Shown in pieces: positions 25,958 through 35,834 of a stretch of DNA of 64,000 bases (within the stretch, counting starts at the first letter, position 1; every line of letters starts with the position of its first letter). Below the pieces are notes generated by a model, which saw only the letters and a program-made list of their open reading frames with translations, ran no database searches and had not been told where the DNA came from. The translations under genes were made by a program, and so were the position numbers. This stretch comes from Gaiellasilicea sp963745775 (GTDB lineage: Bacteria > Actinomycetota > Thermoleophilia > Gaiellales > Gaiellaceae): assembly GCA_963745775.1 (NCBI GenBank), contig CAVUYY010000012.1:62001-126000 (forward strand), given 5' to 3'.

Positions 25958-27592
25958 ATGCGGGCAGAGCAGCGGAGCGCGGCCGCGATCGGGGTTGCGG
26001 TCTTCATCGCCGGCGCGGTTCTCCTCGGGCTGGAGATCGCCTCGAGCCGTGTGCTCGCGCCGTTCTTCGGCAGCTCCCTCTACGTCTGGGGCGCCCTGAT
26101 CGGAGTCGTGCTCGCGGGGCTCTCGCTCGGATACTGGCTGGGAGGGATGGCGGCCGACCGGGAGCCGACGCCGGCGCTCTTCGTGGGCGTGCTCGGGCTC
26201 GCCGCCCTGCTCGTGCTCGCGATTCCCTTCGTCGACGGCTGGGTGCTCGACCAGGTCGTCGAGCTCGATCCCGGGCCGAGGCTGAACCCGTTGCTCGCCA
26301 CGATCGTCCTCTTCGGTGCTCCCGCCGTCGTCCTCGGGACCGTCTCGCCGATCGCGGTCAAGCTCCGCGCCCGCTCGCTCGACCACCTCGGCCGCACCGC
26401 CGGCCGCCTCTTCGCGATCTCCACGGCCGGCTCGATCGCCGGCACGTTCGCGACAGCCTTCTGGCTGATCCCCGAGCTCGGAACCGACCAGCTGCTCGCC
26501 GCCGGCGCCGTCGCGCTGATGCTTGCCGCCGCGTGCGTTGCGCTCGTCGAGCGGCTCGCAGTCGCCTTCGTCGCAGCCGTCGCGATCGCCGCGGCGAGCT
26601 TCGCCGGCGTCCTCTCGCTGGCTCCGGAGAAGGGCGGAACGGTCGCCGCCTCCGAGTTCCGGAACTGGTCGCCGGTCTATCGCCAGCGCGGCGTCGACGA
26701 GGAGGAGCGTCAGCTCGGCGACCCCAACGATGCCCAGTCGGGGTACGAGGTGCTCCACGCCAAGGACACGCAATATCACCGCCTCGCGGTCGTCCAGGAC
26801 TCGACCAGCCGCTACCTCCGCTTCGACAGCTCCTTCCAGAGCGGGATGTGGCGAGACCAGCCGTACCGCACACGCTTCGAGTACACCGACTACCTCCAGC
26901 TCGCGCTCGCCTACAACCCAGGCGCGAAGCGGATCCTCTTCGTCGGCCTCGGAGGCGGCTCCGCTCCGAAGCGGATGTGGCGCGACTTTCCGGCCTGCGC
27001 CTCGACGTGGTCGAGCTCGACGGCGAGGTCGTCGACGTCGCCCACCGCTTCTTCGGGCTCCCGCGGGACGACCGCATCGACGTCGAGGTCGAGGACGGCA
27101 GGCGGTATCTCTCGCAGAACGAGGGGCCGTGGGATGCGATCGTCATCGATGCGTTCTACTCGGACTCGATCCCGTTCCACCTCGCGACCCGGGAGTTCCT
27201 GGAGCTCGCGCGAACCCGGCTCGCCCCCGGCGGGGTGATCGCGACAAACGTGATCGGGGCGGTCGCGGGCGAGCAGTCGCGGCTCCTGCGCTCGATGCTG
27301 CGCACCTACCGGACGGTCTTCCCGACGGTTGGCGGTGCACCCGGTTTTCGAGTCGGCCGATTCGGGTCTGGCCGAGATCCGGAACGTGATCTTCGTGGCG
27401 GGCGAGGGCGCTGCGCCGGGAAAGGAATTCCTCGCGGAGCGCTGGCGTGACATCCGTCGCGATGCGCCCGGCGCGCCCGACCTCACCCGCGCGATCCGCG
27501 ACCGAGTCGATGCGCCGATCTCGACCGGGAACGTGCCGGTCCTGACCGACGACTACGCGCCCACCGACGCGCTGCTCCTGCTCTTCGGCTAG
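25958..27592 (+). CDS. Membrane-fused spermidine-synthase-like protein (two frameshifts)
   Basis: About 544 residues. The N-terminal ~215 residues form seven or so membrane spans (GAVLLGLEIASSRVLAPFFGSSLYVWGALIGVVLAGLSLGYWLGG is the typical beginning of this family), and the C-terminal part is a SpeE-like Rossmann domain: ILFVGLGGGSAPKRMWRDFP (motif I), LDVVELDGEVVDVAHRFFGL (acidic motif II), WDAIVIDAFYSDSIPFHL. Frames change near 26998 and 27335, the last part reading LAEIRNVIFVAG and PVLTDDYAPTDALLLL. Whether it makes polyamines is uncertain: many membrane-fused homologues have no proven substrate. Confidence 0.82.
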
Positions 27593-28044
27593 GACGGTTT
27601 CGGCGGCGGGTTCAGCTGCTCGAGCAGCCGCCGCACGAGCTCCGCGAGGGCCGACGGCTCGAACGGCTTCGCGAAGAAACCGAGGGCGCCGACGCTGAAC
27701 GCGTGGCCCTGGACGTCCGGCTCCGCCTCGCCGGTCACGAACACGAACGGCAGGTGGCGCGTCCTCGCGTCCCGGCGCAGGGCGACCGCCAGCTCGAAGC
27801 CGTCGAGGACCGGCATCTTGATGTCGAGCAGGAGGAGGTCGGGGTCGTCGGCGACGGCGCGCTCGAAGCCCTCGCGCCCGTCGGCGGCCTCGAGCACGTC
27901 GTAGCCCTCGTCGCCCAGTACCGCGCTGCAGAGCGCGCGGATCCCGGGATCGTCGTCGACGACGAGGATCCGAGCCCGATGCCGAGCGAGCTCCAGCGGG
28001 GCCGGTTCGGCCTGATGGAGCGGCGAATCTGATGGAACCTGCAA
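27589..28044 (-). CDS. Response regulator receiver domain protein
   Basis: About 150 residues with a single REC domain and no output domain. Key residues: the acidic pair in ILVVDDDPGIRALC, the phosphorylatable Asp in LLLLDIKMPVLDGFEL, the Thr in VFVTGEAEP and the Lys in GFFAKPFEPSALAELVRRLL. The domain starts about 35 residues into the longest plausible frame; TTG 28044 is an uncertain choice because no ATG/GTG with a clear ribosome-binding sequence is seen. The C terminus ends at NPPPKPS, converging with the preceding gene by 4 bases. No histidine kinase lies nearby, so it may be a single-domain adaptor. Confidence 0.85.
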   Translation of the reverse strand: MQVPSDSPLHQAEPAPLELARHRARILVVDDDPGIRALCSAVLGDEGYDVLEAADGREGFERAVADDPDLLLLDIKMPVLDGFELAVALRRDARTRHLPFVFVTGEAEPDVQGHAFSVGALGFFAKPFEPSALAELVRRLLEQLNPPPKPS

Positions 28045-28118
28045 CGCGGTGCGCCCCCTCAAGCGAACCCAGCGACCCCTGTCGGCGCACCGATTGTAGC
28101 TCTGCGCCTGGCCTTTTC

Positions 28119-29182
28119 CTAGCCCGAGAACGCCTGGGCGACGTCGTACCACGAGGGCGGCACCGTCTTCAGCTCCGCGGTCGCCTCCTCGAGCGAGACG
28201 TCGACGAGCTCGTCGCCGTGGAGGGCGGCCATCCGCCCGAACCGGCCCTCGTGGACGAGATCGGCCGCCTTCAGGCCGTAGCGCGTGGCGAGGACCCGGT
28301 CGCGCGGCGTGGGCGTGCCCCCGCGCTGGACGTGCCCGAGAACCGTCACCCGCGTCTCGAAGCCCGTGCGCTCCTCGATCTCCCGGCCGAGCGCGTCGCC
28401 GACGCCTCCGAGCAGCGACGTGGCCGAACTGATCCGTCGGCGCGAGCCTCGCCGGCGACGAGCCGCCGCTCGCCCGATTCGTACGTCAGCTCGTAGCCTT
28501 CGCTGACGACGACGATCGAGAAGTCCTTGCCGCCCTCGTGCCGCTTCTCGAGCGCCGCGGCAGGCCTCCTCGACGGTGACCTGCTGCTCCGGGATCAGGA
28601 TCACGTCGGCGCCGCCGGCGATCCCGCTGTGGACCGCGATCCAGCCCGACGTGCCGGCCCATCACCTCGACGACCATGACGCGGTTGTGCGACTCGGCGG
28701 TCGTGTGGAGCCGGTCGATCGCCTCGGTCGCGATCGTGACCGCGGTGTCGAAGCCGAAGGTGTAGTCCGTCCCGGAGAGGTCGTTGTCGATCGTCTTCGG
28801 AACGCCGACAACCGGCAGTCCGTGCTCGGCGTGCAGCCGGGCCGCGACGCCGAGGGTATCCTCGCCGCCGATCGCGACGAGCGCGTCGAGCCGCTCGCGC
28901 TCGAACGTCGCGAGGACTCGCTCGACGCCGCCTTCGAGCTTGTACGGGTTCGTTCGCGTCGTGCCGAGGATCGTGCCGCCGCGGGGCAGGATTCCCGAGA
29001 CGTCGCGCGGCTCCAGAGCTCTGGACGAGCCCCTCGACGAGCCCGCGCCAGCCCTCGCGAACGGCCAGGACCTCCCAGCCGCGATCGAACGACCTCCGCG
29101 TCACCGCTCGGATCACGGCGTTCAGTCCGGGGCAATCGCCGCCACCCGTGAGGATTCCAACTCGCCTCGGCACGGCCGACAT
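28119..29182 (-). CDS. pfkA: 6-phosphofructokinase, probably pyrophosphate-dependent (several frameshifts)
   Basis: About 350 residues of a PfkA-family enzyme making fructose 1,6-bisphosphate. Blocks found across frames: VGILTGGGDCPGLNAVIRAV, GGTILGTTRTNPYKLEGG, IGGEDTLGVAARLHAEHG, VGVPKTIDNDLSGTDYTFGFDTA, MVVEVMGRHVGL, VILIPEQQVTVEEA, TRVTVLGHVQRGGTPTPRDR. The two positions known to separate ATP from PPi enzymes are Asp (GGED) and Lys (PKTID) here, as in PPi-dependent actinobacterial PFK; ATP enzymes have Gly at both. At least three single-base indels (near 28440, 28560-28640 and 29020) break the reading. No other glycolytic gene is adjacent. Confidence 0.87.
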
Positions 29183-29334
29183 CTTGACGCACGGCCGTCG
29201 ACCGAGGCGCAATCGTTGCAATCGCCGCGAGCCGGTGCGACCATTGGCGCCAGGCAATGGGCGGGAAGATCGTGCGGTTCGATCCCGTCTTGAAGATGAC
29301 GCGCCCGAAGGGGCGCACGATGGAAGGAGCAGCT

Positions 29335-30393
29335 ATGGAGACGACGAGCGCGAAAGCCCTGCTCGTCGAGCCGCCGGACCTCGACGCGGCGTTCGCTGCC
29401 ATCACGGCAACGATCCCGCGGTCGGAGATCGAGGCGGCTCTCAGCTCGGACGCGCCCGCCGAGCTCTACCTCGACGTGCGGGCATCGGACGAGGCGAGGA
29501 GCGGAGGAGCGGACGCTCAGTGTCGCGTGGGAGCGCGCCGATCTGGAGCGACTGCTCGCGAACGCCAAGGCCGACGCGATCACGTTCTCGTTCGCGCACG
29601 ACGATCTCGAGCGCGCGTTCGAGGAGCCGGATGTCGAAGGCCACGGCTTCCGGGAGCGAGCGCTCGTCCTGACCGTCGCCGCAGCAGCCGCCACCGGCGC
29701 GAGCGCGGCCAGCGCAGCCGCGGCACCCGATCCCGGCACGGGCTCGAACGTCACTCCGATCGTCGCGCAGGTCTCGCACGGCGAGGCCCAGACCGCGAGC
29801 CAGCTTCCGGCGACCCCCGTCAACGACGAGGCCAGCCTCGCCGCCCGTGGGATCACGGCCGGTGGCGTGCACGACGAAGCCACGCTCGTCTCGCGAGGGA
29901 TCGAGGCTCCGGCGGTCGCCGACGTCTCGCACGGCGAGGCGCTCACCGCCAGCCAGTTCGCCGCGACTCCCGCGAACGACGAGGCGAGCCTCGCCGCGCG
30001 TGGAATCGAGCTGACGCCGGTGCACGACGAGGCGAATCTGGTCTCACGCGGGATCGAGACGCCGTTCGTCCCCGATGTCTCCCACGGTGAGGCGCTGACT
30101 GCGAGCCAGCTCGGCGCCGTCGGCCGACGAGGCCGCTCTCGTCAGCATCGCGGCCGGCCAGGTCGCACCGATCCACGACGAGACGTCTCTCGCGGCACGC
30201 GGGAATCGAGTCGGCGCCGCCCGTGGGCGACACGTCGGGCTTCGAGCTGCCGACGATCGACGCTCCGACCGCGGCAGTCACCGCCGGGATCGCCGGCGGC
30301 CTCGCGCTGCTGATCACGGCGGCCGGGTTCTCGGCCCGCCGCGGCCGCGGCGGCCCCGCCCGGCCTGAGCCGACGTCGCAACGTCGGAAATGA
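29335..30393 (+). CDS. Unknown repeat protein with two membrane segments (frameshifted)
   Basis: About 350 residues, not recognised. The ATG has a strong AAGGAG six bases upstream. Residues 1-105 form a small charged domain (VEPPDLDAAFAAITATIPRS, then VAWERADLERLLANAKADAI). A hydrophobic Ala-rich segment follows (ALVLTVAAAAATGASAASA), then two full 51-residue repeats and a partial third, each with VSHGEALTASQ, NDEASLAARGI and HDEANLVSRGI. The C terminus is a membrane segment (AAVTAGIAGGLALLITAAGF) plus an Arg-rich tail, like a wall- or membrane-anchored surface protein, but without LPXTG. Three one-base indels are needed (near 29500, 30117, 30202). A periplasmic or surface repeat region is inference. 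Confidence 0.65.
29771..30200 (+). repeat. 153-bp in-frame tandem repeats
   Basis: Exact period 153 bp: copies start at GTC 29771, 29924 and 30077, the third partial and diverged. Each copy encodes VSHGEA-TASQ, then one NDEASLAARGI and one HDEA-LVSRGI unit, so a shorter degenerate motif (DEA-L--RGI) occurs six times. Confidence 0.85.
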
Positions 30394-30520
30394 CGACGAG
30401 GGGCCGGCATGAGCCGACCCCGCGCTCGCAAGCTGGTTCGTCTCGGCGTCCACCTTCGCAGCGACGGAGCGATGCCGGCGCACCCACGTGTTCCTCCAGG
30501 CCAGCTCTCGTTCGCCTTGA

Positions 30521-30604
30521 TGCCGAAGGCGGGAATCGAACCCGCACTCCCCGGAGGGAACCGGATTTTGAGTCCGGCGCGTCTGCCAGTTCCGCCACTT
30601 CGGC
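30521..30604 (-). tRNA. tRNA-Leu (anticodon CAA)
   Basis: Read on the minus strand from 30604 to 30521, 84 bases. The acceptor stem GCCGAAG pairs with CTTCGGC, the discriminator base is A, and CCA is not encoded. The anticodon stem is CCGGA/TCCGG with loop CTCAAAA, giving CAA for codon UUG. The T arm is GCGGG-TTCGATT-CCCGC. The long variable arm marks it as a class II leucine tRNA. In this GC-rich genome UUG should be a rare leucine codon. Confidence 0.95.
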
Positions 30605-30641
30605 CTGCGGTTCATGATCGTAGTTGCTGGTGCCGTGTGCG

Positions 30642-31055
30642 CTAAGTGCGCTGCATGCGCTCGGCGCACGCGGCGCGCACCGAGGCAGCGAAGGTCGGCA
30701 GCTCCTTCTCGAGTCGCCTGAACGACTGCTCGAACATCACGATCAGCCGCATCGGCGTGAGGGCGACCACCGAGGCGGTGCGCCGTGCCCGTGACGAGGA
30801 GCCCGATCTCGCCGAAGAAGTCGCCCGGGCCGAGCTCCGCCAGGCGGCGGCCGTCTCGGACGACCTCCGCCTGTCCCTCCTCGATCACGAAGAACTCGTA
30901 CGCGAAGTTGCGCTCGGCGCCGATGGTCTCACCCGCCGGAAGCTCGATCCATTCCGTCAGCTCGGCAGCTCGGCCAGCTCCTCCGGGCTGAGGTCGGCGA
31001 AGAGCGGCAGCGCGCGGAGTTGCCCGGGACGTACGGCGGCTCGATCGACTGCCAT
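30642..31055 (-). CDS. Cyclic-nucleotide-binding domain protein (frameshifted)
   Basis: About 137 residues holding one cNMP-binding (Crp-type) beta-barrel and no DNA-binding domain. The start ATG gives MAVDRAAVRPGQLRALPLFADLSPEELAEL, then the frame slips by one near 30970 and reads WIELPAGETIGAERNFAYEFFVIEEGQAEVVRDG and AELGPGDFFGEIGLL, the phosphate-binding cassette region. A second slip near 30785 leads to VVALTPMRLIVMFEQSFRRL. The Arg that contacts cyclic phosphate in Crp is not obvious after the second slip. It is possibly a sensor module acting on another protein. Confidence 0.75.
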
Positions 31056-31160
31056 TGCAGCGATGGTTCCACGCGGCTCGAGCGCCGGTCAAGCAGTTCA
31101 CCGCATCCACACAATCGCTCTCTGAACCAGGTTGTTTGGAGTGGGCCGTCCCTTACAAAG

Positions 31161-31188
31161 TTGAAAGAGCGGTGAACTGCACTAATAC
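31161..31188 (+). promoter_or_regulatory. Sigma70-like promoter of the liv operon
   Basis: TTGAAA (31161-31166), a 16-base spacer and TAATAC (31183-31188) form the best -35/-10 pair in the window. Transcription would start near 31195, giving a leader of about 80 bases that begins with a small hairpin, CCGGC-TTCC-GCCGG (31191-31204). The region also has visibly lower GC than its surroundings. Confidence 0.65.
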
Positions 31189-31276
31189 TTCCGGCTTCCG
31201 CCGGTGGAGAGGGCTGCAGATGTCGTCCAGAAATCCACCGGCTCAGGTCAGCGGGTGACGGAGGAGGCATGTGTTG

Positions 31277-32663
31277 GTGAATCACAGAAAGCGTGGGATG
31301 TTGGGGTGCGTTCGCCCTGCTCGTGGCGGTGTTGGCGCTCGTTGCGGCGGGCTGCGGCGGCGACGACGAGGAGAGCTCGGACGGCGGCGCCACGACCGAG
31401 GAGTCGAGCGGCGGCGGCAGCATCGAGGCGCTCCCGTCGTCGTCCTGCACGGCGATCGAGTACGAGGGCGAAGGCGATCCGGATGTGCTGATCGCGTCCG
31501 ACTTCCCGCTCCAGGGCTCGTCGCGCACCCAGACGATCCAGATCGTCGAGGCGATCCGGTTCCTGCTCGAGAAGCAGAGCTGGAAGGCGGGCGACCACAA
31601 CGTCGCCTATCAGTCCTGCGACGACGCGACCGCCCAGGCCGGCAAGTGGGACTCGGGCAAGTGCTCGACGAACGCCCAGGCCTACGCCGGGAACGAGAAG
31701 GTCGTCGGGGTGCATCGGCACCTTCAACTCGGGCTGCGCTGCGATCGTTATCCCGGTCCTGAACCAGGCTCCGGGCGGCGGCGTCGCGATGGTCTCCCCG
31801 GCGAACACGTACGTCTGCCTCACCGAGGGTGGGCCGGGCTGCGACTCGACCGAGCCGGACAAGTACTACCCGACCGGCAGCCGCAACTACACGCGCGTGG
31901 TCGCTCACGATGCCTATCAGGGCGCGGCGATGGCCGAGTTCGCCCAGGAGCAGGGGATCAAGAACGTCTACGTCCTGAACGACAAGGAGGCGTACGGCCT
32001 CGGCGTCGCGACGAACTTCCGCAACGCCGCGGAGAGCCTCGGGATCAAGATCGCCGGCTTCGCCGCGTGGGATCCGAAGGCGTCGAGCTACGAGGCGCTC
32101 TTCCGCAAGATCGGCGGCACCGGGGCGGACGCGGTCTTCCTCGGCGGGCTGATCGACGAGAACGGCGCCCAGGTGATCAAGGACAAGGTCGCCACGCTCG
32201 GGCCGAACGACGGCAAGGTCAAGCTGCTCGCGCCGGACGGCTTCACGCAGCAGTCGACGATCGACGAGGCCGGCGGCTCGGCGGCGGGGATGTTCATGAG
32301 CATCGCCGGCGTGCCGATCGACGAGTTCAAGGGCGAGGGCAAGGAGTTCGCCGACGAGCTCACGCCGCGGCTCGACGGCGCGGATCGACCCGTACGCGAT
32401 CTACGGCGGTCAGGCGGCGCAGATCATGCTCGACGCGATCGCGGCGTCGGACGGGAGCCGTGGCGGACGTGATCGCGAAGCTGTTCGAGACGAAGGTCAC
32501 CGACGGCCTCCTCGGCAGCTTCGAGATCAACGAGAACGGCGATCCCGGCCAGGCCGGCGGGGCCGTCGTCGGCTTCACGATCTACAAGGCGACGGACAAG
32601 CTCGTGACCGAGAAGACGCTCTCTCCGAAGCCGGAGAACGTCGAGGCGGCACGAGGCACGTAG
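31277..32663 (+). CDS. Branched-chain amino acid-type ABC substrate-binding lipoprotein (frameshifted)
   Basis: About 460 residues, LivK-type (periplasmic-binding fold I). GGAGGAGG at 31260-31267 precedes three in-frame starts (31271, 31274, 31277); the last has the best spacing. The N terminus is a lipoprotein signal: NHRKRG, ALLVAVLALVAAGC (lipobox), then an acidic Ser/Gly linker. Domain blocks: DVLIASDFPLQGSSRTQT, GVIGTFNSGCAAIVIPVLNQA, MVSPANTYVCLTEGGPGC, VYVLNDKEAYGLGVATNF, AVFLGGLIDENGAQVI. Frames change near 31310, 31710, 32385 and 32455. It is the first gene of a complete liv operon; the ligand is not certain. Confidence 0.88.
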
Positions 32664-32682
32664 CGCCGATCACGTAGCACCG

Positions 32683-32714
32683 GTTCGGGGGAGGGCGCGA
32701 GCCCTCCCCCGAAC
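32683..32714 (+). terminator. Perfect 14-bp stem hairpin after the binding-protein gene
   Basis: Bases 32683-32696 and 32701-32714 are perfectly complementary around a GCGA tetraloop, 19 bases after the binding-protein stop. There is no long T run (TTC follows). It probably partly terminates transcription or protects the upstream mRNA end, so that the binding protein is made in excess over the membrane subunits. Confidence 0.75.
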
Positions 32715-32781
32715 GTTCTCCCTCTGCTCCTGACTGCGACCAGGCGACAGCATCAGCTCCCAATCCCGCACCGACTCCTCG

Positions 32782-33816
32782 TTGACCGCCCTTCGCGGGC
32801 TCGTCCCTTCGAGCGTGATCGGCGTGGTGGGAACGGCTTTCGTCGTGCTTGTCGTGATCTGGGTGATCGGCAACTTCGTCCAGGATCCGGGCGAGTTCCT
32901 GAACGTGCTGCTGATCGGGGTCACGAACGGCTCCGTCTACGGCCTGATCGCGCTCGGCTACACGCTCGTCTACGGAATCCTGCAGTTGATCAACTTCGCG
33001 CACGGGGACGTGTTCGCGCTCAGCGGCCTGGTCGCCAGCTCGATGATCATCACCGTCTTCGACCTCTCCACCTCGGACTCGGCGGGCGTGATCGTGCTCG
33101 GGATCGTCGCCACGCTCGCCGTCGCGATGCTCTTCGCGTCAACCCTGAACACGGGAATCGAGTTCGTCGCCTACCGGCCGCTGCGCAACGCGCCCAGGGT
33201 CGCCCCGTTGATCACCGCGGTGGGGATGTCCTTTCTCCTCCAGAACATCGGCCTCGTCTTCTGGGGCGTCAACTACACGTCCGTCCCGCGCCTCGTTCCC
33301 AACTCGGTCGCGTTCTCGATCGGCCCGGTCGACTTCCAGTGGAACAAGGTCGCAGTCATCCTGATCACGCTCCCGGTGCTCCTCGCGCTCACGTACCTCG
33401 TCCGGGCGACGCGGCAGGGGAAGGCGATGCGCGCGACCTCGCAGGATCCGGAAGCGGCGGCGATGATGGGCGTCAACGTGAACAGAACGATCTCCTTCAC
33501 GTTCATGCTGGCGGGAGGCCTGGCGGGCGCCGCAGGTGTGCTCTACCTCCTCAACTTCACGACGATCCGCTACGACCAGGGCTTCCAGCTCGGGTTGATC
33601 GCCTTCACGGCCGCCGTGCTCGGGGGAATCGGGAACATGGCAGGAGCCCTCCTCGGCGCGCTCACGATCGGCTTGATCGAGGCGTTCAACGAGGGGCTCA
33701 CCTGGTACACGCCAGGCAGCGACTGGACCCGCTCGATGGTCTTCGGGATCCTGATCGCGATCCTCGTCTTCCGGCCCGAGGGCTTGCTCGGCGAGAGGAC
33801 GCCCGAAGGCCAATGA
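32782..33816 (+). CDS. livH: Branched-chain amino acid-type ABC permease, LivH
   Basis: A 344-residue inner-membrane permease with about eight hydrophobic segments. The LivH pattern is clear: VLLIGVTNGSVYGLIALGYTLVYGILQLINFAHGD near the start, then RPLRNAPRVAPLITAVGMSFLLQN and the ATPase-contact loop AMRATSQDPEAAAMMGVNVNRT, ending AVLGGIGNMAGALLGALTIGLIE. The TTG start gives the longest reading; no strong ribosome-binding sequence is seen, and GTG 32818 is an alternative. The stop overlaps the ATG of livM. Confidence 0.93.
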   Translation: MTALRGLVPSSVIGVVGTAFVVLVVIWVIGNFVQDPGEFLNVLLIGVTNGSVYGLIALGYTLVYGILQLINFAHGDVFALSGLVASSMIITVFDLSTSDSAGVIVLGIVATLAVAMLFASTLNTGIEFVAYRPLRNAPRVAPLITAVGMSFLLQNIGLVFWGVNYTSVPRLVPNSVAFSIGPVDFQWNKVAVILITLPVLLALTYLVRATRQGKAMRATSQDPEAAAMMGVNVNRTISFTFMLAGGLAGAAGVLYLLNFTTIRYDQGFQLGLIAFTAAVLGGIGNMAGALLGALTIGLIEAFNEGLTWYTPGSDWTRSMVFGILIAILVFRPEGLLGERTPEGQ

Positions 33817-35040
33817 ACCTGCCCAAGCGCAAGACGAGCTCAGGCGGGGGCGGCTGGATGCCGTCGCAGGTCACGGCGCGCGTGGGAGCGGCTGCCGGAG
33901 CCGGTGCGGCGCGCGTGGCTTCCGACCGTCCTGATCGTGCTGGCGTTCTTCTACCCCAAGTACGCGAGCAGCCTGCCGGGTGCGTTCCCGGGAGTGGGGA
34001 CGCTCGTGATCATGCTCGTCTTCACGATGATGGCGGTCGGCCTGAACATCGTCGTCGGCTATGCGGGTCTCCTCGACCTCGGCTACGTGGCCTTCTACGC
34101 GGTCGGCGCGTACACCGCCGCCTGGTTCGCCTCGCTCCAGTTCGAGCAGGTCACGTTCCACTTCGGCTCGGTCGGGATCAGCCGGGAGGCGGTCGGGATC
34201 CACATCTCGATCTGGCTCGTGCTCCTGATCGCCGGCAGCCTGACCGCGCTCGCGGGGATCCTGATCGGCCTGCCGACCCTGCGCCTGCGTGGGGACTACC
34301 TCGCGATCGTGACGCTCGGCTTCGGCGAGATCATCCCGCAGTTCGTCAGGAACGGCGACAGCATCTTCGGCTTCGACCTCACCCACGGCACGTTCGGGAT
34401 CAGCCCCATCGACTCACCGGGCTTCGGGGAGACGCTCGAGGATGCGATCGGTCTGCCCGCGAGCTTCCAGCAATCCTTCGAGCGAGCGCAGTGGTTCTAC
34501 TGGGGCGCTCTCGCCCTGCTCCTGTTCACCGTCTTCTGCTCGGTCCGTCTGCGCGACTCGCGCCTCGGGCGGGCGTGGATCGCGATCCGCGAGGACGAGA
34601 CGGCCGCGGCCGCGATGGGAGTCCCCCTGATGCGGACGAAGACGTGGGCCTACGCGATCGGCGCCTTCTTCGGTGGCGTCGCGGGCTGCTACTACTCCAC
34701 GTTCAAGAGCGGCGCCTTCCCGAGCGACTTCTACTTCAACATCTCCGTCTTCCTGCTCTGCATGGTGATCCTGGGCGGCATGGGCTCGGTCTGGGGCGTC
34801 GTCCTCGGCGGCCTGATCCTCTCCTACCTCGACCAGGAGGGGCTCGCCAAGCTGGGCAACTTCGTCAGCGACGTGACCGGGCGTCCGATCGACGTCCCCA
34901 AGTACAACTTCGGCGTCTACGGGCTGATCATCGTGCTGATGATGCTCTTCCGTCCGACGGGGTTGATTCCCGAACGGCGCCGCAAGAAGGAGCTCTCGGA
35001 GGGCGTTCACGACGAGTCGCTGTACGACGTGAGCGGCTGA
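33813..35040 (+). CDS. livM: Branched-chain amino acid-type ABC permease, LivM (one frameshift)
   Basis: About 408 residues. The ATG overlapping the livH stop (ATGA) starts MNLPKRKTSSGG; a one-base slip near 33880 leads to WERLPEPVRRAWLPTVLIVLAFF. Without the slip a shorter start at GTG 33904 would be used. The body has the LivM blocks LNIVVGYAGLLDLGYVAFYAVGAY, GLPTLRLRGDYLAIVTLGFGEI, the ATPase-contact loop AIREDETAAAAMGVPLMRTK and GGMGSVWGVVLGGLIL. The TGA is followed directly by the ATG of livG (TGATG). Confidence 0.92.
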
Positions 35041-35834
35041 TGGCCGAGCCTGCGCGAGACCTCCTACTCGACGCCGAGCACATCCGCAAGGAGTTCGGCG
35101 GGCTGCTCGCCTCCAACAACATCGACTTCACGATCCCGCGCGGCTCGATCGTCTCTCTGATCGGCCCGAACGGGGCCGGCAAGACGACGTTCTTCAACAT
35201 GCTCACCGGCGTCTACAAGCCGACGTCCGGCACGATCATCTTCGACGGCGTCGACATCACCGGCAAGCCGCCGCACGCGATCACCAAGCTCGGGATCGGC
35301 CGCACCTTCCAGAACATCCGGCTCTTTCCTCAGATGACGGCGGTCGAGAACGTTCTCGTGGGCATGCACGCCCGGATGCATTCGGGCATCTTCGGCGCGG
35401 TCCTGCGCGGCCCGCGGACGCGCCGGGAGGAGCGGGAGGCAACCGCCAGGGCCGGCGAGCTGCTCCGCTACTCCGGGCTCAAGAGCGGGCACGACTCCTA
35501 TGCGTCAAGCCTGCCGTACGGCGACCAGCGGCGGCTCGAGGTCGCGCGTGCGCTCGCCACCGATCCGAAGCTGATCCTCCTCGACGAGCCGACCGCCGGG
35601 ATGAACCCGCAGGAGACCGCCGACTTCATCAGCTTCGTCTCGAAGCTCCGCGACGAGCGCGGGCTGACCGTGCTCCTGATCGAGCACGACATGAAGGTCG
35701 TGATGGGTGTCTCCGACCGGGTGACGGTGCTCGAGTACGGCGAGAAGATCGCCGAGGGCACGCCGCACGAGGTGCAGACCGACGAGCGCGTCGTCGAGGC
35801 GTATCTCGGCAAAGGGGCCGGGGAGCATGGCTGA
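35040..35834 (+). CDS. livG: Branched-chain amino acid-type ABC ATPase, LivG
   Basis: A 264-residue ATP-binding subunit. Walker A GPNGAGKTT, Q-loop at RTFQNIRLFPQMTAVENVLVG, signature SLPYGDQRRLEVARAL (YGDQR in place of SGGQ, as is normal in LivG), Walker B LILLDEPTAGMN and switch His in LIEHDMKVVM. The ATG overlaps the livM stop by one base. The gene is intact and overlaps livF by 8 bases. Confidence 0.96.
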   Translation: MAEPARDLLLDAEHIRKEFGGLLASNNIDFTIPRGSIVSLIGPNGAGKTTFFNMLTGVYKPTSGTIIFDGVDITGKPPHAITKLGIGRTFQNIRLFPQMTAVENVLVGMHARMHSGIFGAVLRGPRTRREEREATARAGELLRYSGLKSGHDSYASSLPYGDQRRLEVARALATDPKLILLDEPTAGMNPQETADFISFVSKLRDERGLTVLLIEHDMKVVMGVSDRVTVLEYGEKIAEGTPHEVQTDERVVEAYLGKGAGEHG

